Source: Litoditis marina (Eukaryota > Nematoda > Chromadorea > Rhabditida > Rhabditidae). From it: a stretch of 64,000 nucleotides of DNA. Positions within the stretch are counted from its first letter, which is position 1, and each line of letters begins with the position of its first letter. Location: NCBI GenBank assembly GCA_964036275.1, contig OZ038434.1:10001060-10065059 (forward strand), read 5' to 3'. Below the pieces are notes generated by a model. The model worked only from the letters and a program-made list of their open reading frames with translations, had not been told where the DNA came from and did no database searches. Below, one piece after another: positions 55,201 to 64,000 of this stretch. The position numbers and the translations under genes were made by a program.

Positions 55201-58200
55201 TACTTTGTATATTCTGTTTTTGGGAACCGTAGTGCAAACAAATCGCGCGGAGCGCGAAGCGCTCTGCGTGAGTTGTCTTTGGTTTGGCCATTGCGGACTC
55301 GTTTTTTCCTTTTAATTAACAAAAATCTTCAAACATCATCTTTTTTTGAAAACTAAAAGGAGAGAACGTTAGAGAATCACGAACTGAACATTGTGTGAAA
55401 ATTTCAGCCAAATCGGATTATTTTCGCCTGAGTTATGGTTTCGTGTCGTTGTTGAAAAGTTCCGCCGTAATTCGTCCCTCGTCAGTCGTCCCTCGTCCCT
55501 CACGGAATTCTGTCCGCATCGTAGTGGAAAAACTACTAAACCAATTTGGCTGAAATTTGAAACATCTATTCTATGGCAAAAGTTAGCTCGTCGCGCCAAC
55601 TATGAGATGTATATGTAATCTCTGGCGCCGGGCGCGGGCGCCAATAGGCGCCAAAAACGACTATTGGAAAAACTATCGAACCGATTTAGCTGTAATTTGA
55701 AACATGAGTTCTAATGCAGAATTTAGCCCGTCGCGCCAAATATGAGATGTATAGCTCCTCATTGGCGCCGGGCGCGGGCGCCAATAGGCGCCAAAAACCA
55801 CTATTGGAAAAACTACCGAACCGATTTAGCTGAAATTTGAAACATGAGTTATAATGCAGAAGTTAGCCCGTCGCGCCAAATATGAGATGAATACATCACC
55901 CTTGGCGCCCGGCGCTGGCGCCAATAGGCGCCAAAAACGGCAAAACACTATTTATTGTCAATTAAAATGTTTAACACTAATAGAAACTGAATAATTTAGT
56001 GGAAAATGTGGATGTCTTTTTCAAAACTAAACTTTTATTTTGGCGCTCGGACTAGGCGCCAAATGGCGCCAAAACCTAAACTCACGACAGCGTCACTGGA
56101 ATAATTTGAAATTTGATACAGTTAATGGTTATCACATGTTGAGTGAATTGATAAGTGAAAAATGATTATTTTGCGTTGGCGCCGGGCGCTGGTGCCAATT
56201 TGCACCAATTGGCGCCAAAATAGAAAAAAAGAATCTTCATCAATGGAATGGTGCGGTACATGGCGCACTTGAGCATCCTGATCTTATGATTCTATTGCGT
56301 GCTCCATTAGGCGCCGAAAACGAGCCAATGAACTCTGCAAATTTAGCCCGGTGGTTGTGTGAACGTGAAATGCTGATAATTTTTCTCCTCCGACGACGCA
56401 CTTTGGCTAGGGGAGAACACGGGCTTAGCATGAAGATAAAAACACTCTATCATGTAAACTATTCTAATCGCGCGGAGCGCGAAGCGCTCTGCGTGAGTTG
56501 TCTTTGGTTTGGCCATTGCGGACTCGTTTTTTCCTTTTAATTAACAAAAATCTTCAAACATATCCTTTTTTCGAAAACTAAAAGGAGAGAACGTTAGAAA
56601 ATCACGAATTGAACATTGTGTAAAAATTTCAGCCAAATCGGATCATTTTCGCCTGAGTTATGGTTTCGTGTCGTTGTTGAAAAGTTCCGCCGTAATTCGT
56701 CCCTCGTCACTCGTCCCTCGTCCCTCCTCCCTCGTCCCTCACGGAATTCTGTCCGCATCGTAGTGGAAAAACTACTGAACCAATTTGGCTGAAATTTGAA
56801 ACATCTATTCTATGGCAAAAGTTAGCTCGTCGCGCCAAGTATGAAATTTATATCTAATCTCTGGCGCCGGGCGCGGGCGCCAATAGGCGCCAAAAACGAC
56901 TATTGGAAAAACTATCGAACCGATTTAGCTGAAATTTGAAACATGAGTTCTAATGCAAAATTTAGCATGACGCGCCAAATATGAGATGTATAGCTCCTCA
57001 TTGGCGCCGGGCGCGGGCGCCAATAGGCGCCAAATACCACTATTGGAAAAACTACCGAACCGATTTAGCTGAAATTTGAAACATGAGTTATAATGCAAAA
57101 GTTAGCCCGTCGCGCCAAATATGAGATGAATACATCACCATTGGCGCCCGGCGCAGGCGCCAATAGGCGCCAAAAACGGCAAAACACTATTTATCATCAA
57201 CTAAAATGTTGAACACTAATAGAAATTGAATAATTTGGTGGAAAGTGTGAAAATCTTTTTCCAAAACTGAAATTTTCCTTCTGGCGCTCGAACCAGGCGC
57301 CAGATGGCGCCAAAACCCAAACTCACGACAGCGTCAATGGAATCGTCTGAAATTCGGTACACTAAATAACTATCACATGGGAAGTAAGATGCTCAATCTG
57401 AAAATCAAAAAAAAGTTCTGTTGGCATTGTGCGCTGGCGCCAATTGGCGCCAAAGTTGGAAAAATATCAGTTATCGTCAATCAAACTGTTTCAAGTTAAC
57501 AGATATTGAATATTCCGATGTGAAATAAAGATCCACAAATTCAAAATCGAATTTTATCGTCTGGCTTTGAACAGACGCCAAATGGCGCCAAAACAAAAAC
57601 ACACGAAACTGACAATTGAATAGTTTGAATATTGCTCCAATCAGTAATTGACACATGTAGTGTGTACTGGTAGCTCGAAAACCTAGAAAATTTCGTTTCG
57701 TTCTGGCGCCAGACGCGTGTGTCAATTGACGCAGGAATGAAAAAAGTTTCAACGAAGGTTTTTGATGTGGTATTAGAAATAATGGCTATATTGTAAGTGA
57801 GTTGGTGTCTCTAATTGTAGATTTGTCAATGGCGCCAATCCCCATCGCTTATCGCCGCTAAAAGCGGTGTACATGTCAATCGGAACGTTTAGCGTTTTTG
57901 TTCAGTTGTTGATAGTCACAGAGCCAGTAACCTGCGTTATATTACAACATCAGCAATTTTATGGTCTGCATTCGGCTTCGTGCACACACAAAACTGAGAT
58001 TTCCATAATAATATAATGAGTTCACAAGATTCACTCTGTGAATAGGCAACATATGAAGTTGTAGGAGTACAACTAGCAAAAAAAGGACAATTAGTAAAAA
58101 GTGGGGGAACCAACAAATGTGTGAGTTGTGTTTGGTTCGACCTCGATATCAGCAAAAAGTGAACGATACGAATTGCTGTGATACTGTAGCAGAAGTATTC

Positions 58201-61200
58201 TGCAAAAATAGAACAATACAAATGTTGCACAATGGTTCACAACGCACGCATGTCGTCAAAGCACACATGAAATACCCTTCGGAAATTTTTGAAATATCAT
58301 GCGGGCTTCGTGAACCATTGTGCAACATTTGTATTGTTCTATTTTTGCAGAATACTTCTGCTACAGTATCACAGCAATTCGTATCGTTCACTTTTTGCTG
58401 ATATCGAGAGTGGGCGACGATTCAGCTAAAACACTTCGGGTCTATGTCTCGTATAACAAACTATCTGAGTAATTTTCTTTCTTATTTGACCAATCATATT
58501 TCATCCATACATAGTATCTATCGTGAAGTTATGAACTTTCAGTTATGAACATTACTTGAGTTATAGATAGTAGCTCAACGTGTTTTAGCTGAATCGTCGC
58601 CCACTCATATCGAGGTCGAACCAAACACAACTCACACATTTGTTGGTTCCCCCACTTTTTACTAATGTATTGTTCTTTTTTGTTGCACACTCATTCACAA
58701 CATCGTATTGTTCACATTTTGCAGAAAACGGTGAAACCGAACAGAGCTCACACACTTTCTGGTACCCCACTTTTCACGAATTGTAAATAGTTTAAACTTT
58801 GTAATTTCGTTTCCCACATTGGTTACTACACGCATAGAAAACAGTGAATCTAAAAGTCTGTTTGTTGGTTGTATATGCCCTTGAATATTGGAAAGATTAC
58901 TGTAGAAAGTTATCGATTGATGAAACGGAGTATAGATTGGAAGTCAGTGCTCACTTCCAGTTGCGCTCCGATCCACGTATTATGATCGAATATCCGACGA
59001 TGAAGTTTTTCGAGAGCAAACTCTTTCTTCCTACCCACTTTTATGGAGTGGTAGAGGGTGGACCATTGGGAATCAAGTACATCGACATGGTCCATCTAAT
59101 CTATCAAATACCGTCGTATGGAAATGTGAGTTGACAATGATTTTAAGGGTAGTTCTCGAGAAAACATGCATTCTTTTTTGATATTCAGTAATCAGCAGTA
59201 AAATCTGAGGGGGGACCTTCGAAAACAAACGGGAATAAGAAAAACAAAAGCGTTGTATAATTGAGTTCTCGAGTTATGAAATGTTTTTACTCAAGAATAA
59301 TAGTGATTCATTGTAGTCCGATTTTCAGTTAACTTCGGAAAAGGTGTCGCAGTCCTTTGAAGTGGCGCTGAAGAAAACGCTGGCGACAGAAGACTTTCCC
59401 TTCAAGACCTCCATGTTCAGTCTATCTATTCTGAAGGATGAGATGCAGAAGAATGCCACCTATACAGTTCCATTCATTTCGTTGACCATTTTGCTGCTAG
59501 TCAGTTTCACAGTTGGATCCTGGTGAGTGTTCACTGCTCAAAATCTTCGAAAACGCTCAAAAACACATACATCACACTACAAACACCAGCACATCCAAAA
59601 ATAACATCTGTACCTATCTGCATTCTCCACAGGGAGTTCTATTGATAATTTCTGCTCGGAATCCATGTTTAGCTAATAAGCATCCAGTCGCATTATCTGA
59701 AGTACTGGAGAGAATTGCCCAGAAACAGGAGGAAAAACAACTCATCGCTCTTCTGTCGAAACTCACAAATTATTACGTGATAAAATATAGATCAGTGAAC
59801 TCCAACAAATATTCTGTAACCTCCTTTATGGATGGTGGTTGTTTCAGTATGACCGCGGATTGGGTGACATCTAAACCCATCGAAGCCATGATAGGCGTGC
59901 TAACCTCCACAATGGCTATCGTCAGTGCGGGTGGTCTCTTGTTCGCACTCGGACATCCTTTTATATATCAGGTAGGTCATAGAATAACAATGGGTCAAGT
60001 ATACCAAAGAGTTGAGAAAAGGTTGTACATTTCTTTGAATGACCATAAAGCTTGTTGGGTCTGAAAAACACAAAGCATCTCTCGAAATGATCATGTTAGC
60101 GGACTACTAGCGCACAAATAACAGCAAAAAGAACTGCGGCAAACGACTCTAAACACAACTCACCTTCGCTTGATTTTTTTTCATTTCGTTCCTGGCAGGT
60201 TACCGTGATGCCATTCATCGCTCTGGCCATTGGTGTGGACGACGTTTACGTGATGTTGGGTGCGTGGCAGGACACAAAACGAACCCTTTCCCCTGAGAAG
60301 AGAATGGCCCTGGCACTCGAAGAGGCTGGAAGGTTGGTTTAAGCTCGAATGACTTTGGTTCTTTTTCAACTCCAACCTCTTCATGATTAAACAGGTATAT
60401 TTTATGACAGAAACTTCATCATAAGCGAGAAAAAATGGGAATAAACGAATGCGCAGAACAGTGACATTGTCATTGGATTCGAATGGCAAACAAATGCATT
60501 CCAGTATTGCACAAGTTATTTACGTCGCTCCAATGTTTCACACAAAAACTTTCAGTGCTATTTCGGTGACGTCTCTGACGTCTGTGCTCTCTTTCGGCAT
60601 AGGAACTCTTTCCTCAACTCCAGCCATTTCGATTTTCTGCCGTTTCATTTCCGTCGCCATCATATTTGATTGGCTGTATCAGGTGAGAGCTTGTAATAAA
60701 TGTATTAAAAAATTTTCAGTTATTTGTAGTTCGTAGATTGGTCGGCACTGTTTTTGAACTCTTTGTACACAGTCAGATGCCAAGCTGCCTAATTTTTCCG
60801 AAATTAAAAAAAGGTTGGAATTTTCATATTCAGTCTCAGTCGGGACGAAACATGCATGAGAAAACAGAAAACTATTGAAAATCTACAGTTAAGAAAGTTA
60901 TTTGTATCTCAATACGTATGGTGCGCGCAAGAAATCAGACGATTTCAAACGAGAATAAAAAATCCTCAAAGTGGTTTAGTTGACCTTCTTTGCTGCTGTC
61001 ATGGTGCTGGGTGCTCAACGAGAGGCGGCGGGTTACCATTGTCTCTTCGTCTGGAAGAGATGTAGTCGGGAGGAAATAGAGAAAGTGAGTATTTCCCCTT
61101 ACTCAAAGACGTGGTAAATCAATTACTTTATGGGTCCTGCAACTTAAAATATACTTTCGTGAATCTGTCAACCTAAGGTATGAAGTTAAAACGTTGATGT

Positions 61201-63868
61201 AAAAGCTTCCAGAAAGGCTGATATTTCAAGTTGGGTAAATGTACTTTCCATTTCGACACACAACAGCACAACCATGATGTGAAATCAATATCTTCCAGGT
61301 AGAACATTTATGGGAACCGTCAACATTGAATGTAGCGAGTATTGCCTCGTGGTTGGTTCAACAAAATGTTTCAAAACCTTTATCTACACGTTTCTCTATT
61401 TCAGGCGAAGCAACCGGATGCCATTTCGCCTACTCGATACTTTTTCGCCAACGTATTTGCTCCTTTCATCTGTCATCCTCTCTCCAGAGCAGTTTTGGTA
61501 CGTTTTTCGAATAAATATTGAAAAGATTTTCATTTCTTCTGTCCCTTTCCCTTTCTTCTTGTTTTTCTCTGCTTGCACTCTTGCCCACATAATGTCTCTT
61601 CCAATTCGCATTACTCTCCAACACGTCGCATGTACTGTCCCAGAACTATTCAGGTTTTTCCAGTTGTAGAATTTCCTATTGCAATTCTGAAAAAAAATAT
61701 TTGTTCACAAGGAATTTTCAGTTCATTCTCTACGGTATCTATGTGTTCCTCGCCTTCTATGGTTGCTCTCTGCTGCACCCGAATCTTACCCCATCTCGAC
61801 TGGTCAGTACCACTTTCAGATGAAAACTATCTTTGTAGGTGAATGGTAAACGTTGTTCAATCTACAAACAAACGTCAAACCCCCAAGTTGCGTTACGAAT
61901 GCGAAAACATCAAACTACAATTACATGAGAACGCTCTATACTGTTAGTCAATTGCAGACTCACGTGGAACATGTTAAACACATCAGAACTCATGAACAAA
62001 GTGCACGGTGCCTCATTAGAATGCTTACTGTACGTGACTATTCAATTTACTTCTAGTGTAAGTCACGCGGCGTTTAGTTTCGCTCAGTTGTTTGAGAACA
62101 ACACGACAATTTCTTTGTAAATTACAAGCGCACAATTCCTTCCATCAGTTGAAGGCCCTATAATCCTGGAAGATGCAAAATAATCGATTGAACTATTATT
62201 TTGCAGGTAGTAGACGATTCGCCACTGATTGACTATCTCCATTTGGCTGAGAACAAAATCTGGGCGGAAGGCCTCATCGGAAGGGTTTACGTGAACAATG
62301 CACCGGATTTCACCCAACACCCCGAACAGGTGACGAATAAATGAAATTCAACATTTGGAATTTGAGAAAGATAAACGCAAATGTTATCGATGATTGGTTC
62401 TTACTAATCCTGGAGAACCGAACGTGTGGAGGAACTAAGAACAAATCAAAAACTAAAAAAACTGTTGAAGCTAAAACACGAAATGGCATTGTTCACCAAT
62501 AAACTATGAACTTAGTAGGGCTCCAATAAACAGTTGAAAAATAAGAACACACAAATAAATGATGATTTCTTGAAGATGGAGAGGTTCATGGAGTTGGTGC
62601 GCGATCTGGAGAGTACTCCCTATTCCATGGGTCCCAACTCCACGTCGCTGTGGCTACACGACTTCAACAACTATCGACAGTTCTTCTCGGAGGGAAACGA
62701 TAAGTACGCAGTTGATAGACTTCATTGTTTCCAATTTAGTTCTCGTATTCGGAAAAAAGAGTCTGAGCTCAATGAGTTGGGAGATAAAATTTCAAGTTTC
62801 CAATGCCGAAATGATATCGAATTCGAGATATTCAACAACTATCGACAGTTCTTCTCGGTGGGAAATGATAAGTGCGGTTCGTTCACCGATTTTTGATAAA
62901 AAGATTTGAAGACGATGGGAACTTCAGTTGGCGAGGTCACAACTTCGAGTGTCGTGTTCTCCAGATTTGAGAAAAGTGTGAAACACTTGAAATAGAAAGA
63001 ACCGCCCTAGTTAGAGAGTTGGAACTTGCAACATTGTCGGTTAAGGAGTAATTGAGCTGTTTGTTAAGGTATTCTATTTTCAGATTCTACACAACGTTGA
63101 AAGCGTTTCTGAAAGTTTCCTTCAACAACCACTGGGAGACCGATCTACGCTGGACGGAACGGAATATGAGCATGGTGCGTTTAAAGTAAGAAGTGAAACA
63201 GAACACAACAGTGTGAAGACTCACTCTGACCTATATAGTATAAGTATACCAAGTTGCAAAAATGTAGTTTGATCTCGCCTAGAACGCCTCAAGTGTGAGA
63301 ATTAATAGATGCATACCACAAAATGTGTTGACTGCTGCTATCTTCAGTTCAGTAACACAACTATTTCAGGATGGGGACACTTACGTGAATCGATTTGTTT
63401 TCACAACTGCATTCAAAATAGAGAGTTGGAACGTGCGAACGGAACTACTTCTCATGTGGAGGAACATTACAGCCAGATACCCCGAGTTCCAAGCTCTGGT
63501 GTTTGATGAGAACAACTTTTACAGTGATCAGGTAGATAATGTAAATTTAACTCACTTAAATATCAGTAAATACATTATTAGCAGTCCAAAACCAGCACAG
63601 AATACAGAAAAATATTGTGAAATTTATGTGCATTTACACCTGGGTAGTATAGTGGGTAGCCCAGGTATCGACCAAATTTTACTAGATGATTCGAGTTGAG
63701 CATTGCGAAGATATCAAATAAATAGGTAAAAAAATCAAGTGTGCTGCTTATCGTATTTGTGTCAAGTTCTGGAACTTTTTTTTTACGACCAGTTTGTTTT
63801 ACAGATGTTGGAGCTACAGACGACCACACTTCAATCACTTGGAACAGCCATTTTGACTTTGATATGTG
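52292..63868 (+). CDS. Patched-related (PTR) sterol-sensing-domain membrane protein, 3' end outside window
   Basis: Seventeen exons: 52292-52468, 52648-52739, 53121-53253, 53472-53571, 58845-59125, 59329-59522, 59848-59971, 60199-60332, 60556-60682, 60980-61084, 61405-61497, 61722-61802, 62207-62329, 62576-62703, 63084-63174, 63370-63531, 63805-63868; 736 residues so far, all in phase. The ATG follows a TTCCAG acceptor. A first membrane span (FALVPLVLTFVLGMGVF) precedes a large extracellular loop with cysteines, then membrane spans such as FISLTILLLVSFTVGS and AIVSAGGLLFALGHPF, and IALAIGVDDVYVML, where GVDD is the diagnostic RND/Patched motif; after WLYQ come LTFFAAVMVLGAQREAAG and a second extracellular loop. 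PTR proteins act in moulting, cuticle and lipid handling in worms. Intron 4 is 5.3 kb because of repeats; its junction (53571 to 58845) is the least certain. Which ptr gene this is cannot be told. Confidence 0.9.
53716..55240. mobile_element. GGCGCC-rich transposon, inverted relative of 39790-41198
   Basis: Starts with GCGCGCAGCGCGAAGCGCTG, the inverse of the right end of the cyclin-intron copy, and continues through the same blocks (GCGTCGCTCGTCC, GGCGCCAATAGGCGCC, CAACTAGCAAAAA, GTGGGGGACC). Additional sequence of about 140 bp near 54280-54450 is absent from the other copy. It lies in intron 4 of the PTR gene. Confidence 0.75.
55241..57780. repeat. Higher-order tandem array of GGCGCC units
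   Basis: A unit of about 1.2 kb starting AATCGCGCGGAGCGCGAAGC is present at 55241 and again at 56466. Each contains three subunits with a 140-bp period (starts near 55621, 55761, 55901; and 56861, 57001, 57141). Each subunit has a core GGCGCCGGGCGCGGGCGCC or a variant, followed by AATAGGCGCC and AACCGATTTAGCTGAAATTT. Further diverged GGCGCC blocks continue to about 57850. A (TCGTCCC)n patch precedes each array. Confidence 0.85.
58055..58790. mobile_element. Nested foldback element related to the GGCGCC-rich transposon ends
   Basis: An inner perfect inverted repeat of about 100 bp (58146-58245 and 58305-58404, for example GATATCAGCAAAAAGTGAAC) sits within outer inverted segments (GTGTTTTAGCTGAATCGTCG against its inverse near 58415). 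The last 170 bp repeat the GTGTGTGAG / CAACATCGTATTGTTCAC block of the neighbouring transposon. No coding frame. It ends about 55 bp before exon 5 of the PTR gene. Confidence 0.7.
61937..62056 (+). repeat. Diverged copy of the 8279-8407 repeat
   Basis: Starts ATACTGTTAGTCAATTGCAG and ends TTCAATTTACTTCTAG, sharing most bases with 8279-8407. It lies in an intron of the PTR gene, just after a lone ATCAAACTACAA foldback end. Confidence 0.75.
62831..62873 (+). repeat. Intronic duplicate of a PTR exon end
   Basis: This 43-bp stretch copies 62663-62705, the last 41 bp of exon 14 plus the GT donor, with two differences. It would encode the same FNNYRQFFS residues and carries its own donor-like AAGTGC, but has no acceptor of its own. 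Confidence 0.85.
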
Positions 63869-64000
63869 GTCAGTCAGTGCTCTTTCGCTGTGATGTGCGT
63901 TATCATAGTCGTTAGAACTGACAAATTTGTACAAATAGAGTCATTCAACTCTTCAGTACGTAAGTTGCAGCATTCCGGCAGCTCGATCCCATCCTGCGCC
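63869..64000 (+). other. PTR gene continues beyond the window
   Basis: After exon 17 (ending in a fresh membrane span, LGTAILTLIC) a GTCAGT donor begins an intron; no complete following exon could be assigned before the window ends. The last bases match the CCCATCCTGCG repeat motif seen near 7088. Confidence 0.5.

Noticed and set aside
59513..60064. 183-residue plus-strand frame
   Set aside because: It runs from the end of PTR exon 6 through the intron into exon 7; only 59848-59971 is exon, and in that part the frame agrees with the spliced model.

Overview
The window reads as nuclear DNA of a rhabditid nematode, Caenorhabditis or a close relative. Introns end in TTTCAG-type acceptors, several start codons lie a few bases after such an acceptor as expected for trans-splicing, and many genes have short introns. 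A Rab6 gene sits head to head with medium-chain acyl-CoA dehydrogenase genes; from memory, C. elegans has the same neighbours on X (rab-6.2 and acdh-7 on cosmid T25G12). No bacterial, CRISPR or operonic prokaryotic signal is present. All spliced models below were built by hand from splice sites and reading-frame continuity; the sums of exon lengths are multiples of three for every complete model.

Layout. 1-17 kb is gene-poor: one possible small secreted gene (4916-5783), foldback transposons, and a very recent 2.29-kb tandem duplication (7591-9877 and 9878-12165) carrying a small acidic single-pass membrane ORF and a tRNA-derived SINE-like element; 13.5-15.1 kb holds coding-like fragments I could not resolve. 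17089-17858 is a small secreted cysteine-rich protein. 18638-25743 (minus) is a Rab6 GTPase with two candidate last exons, and its 4.66-kb third intron contains a complete ten-exon gene on the opposite strand (21000-24692) plus a hAT-like MITE. 26688-31731 and 31985-36059 are two tandem mitochondrial MCAD paralogues, 253 bp apart. 36502-44432 (minus) is a thirteen-exon cyclin, closest in my judgement to cyclin J. 45558-49726 is a young LTR retrotransposon with Gag and protease but no polymerase. 52292 to about 63868 (plus, running off the edge) is a Patched-related (PTR) sterol-sensing-domain membrane protein whose fourth intron is swollen by about 5 kb of GGCGCC-rich repeats; an inverted copy of the same repeat lies in an intron of the cyclin gene.

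How it fits together. The host genes do ordinary work (Golgi trafficking, mitochondrial fatty-acid oxidation, cell-cycle or developmental cyclin function, PTR membrane biology). Much of the novelty is in the mobile DNA around and inside them: at least five non-autonomous DNA-element families with readable target-site duplications, one of them inserted exactly across a splice donor of the second MCAD gene without destroying it; a repeat family made of E2F-like TTGGCGCC palindromes; and a 110-bp palindrome directly upstream of the PTR start. The most interesting host-gene observation is a Rab6 whose alternative final exon would replace the CXC prenylation tail with a non-canonical cysteine tail.
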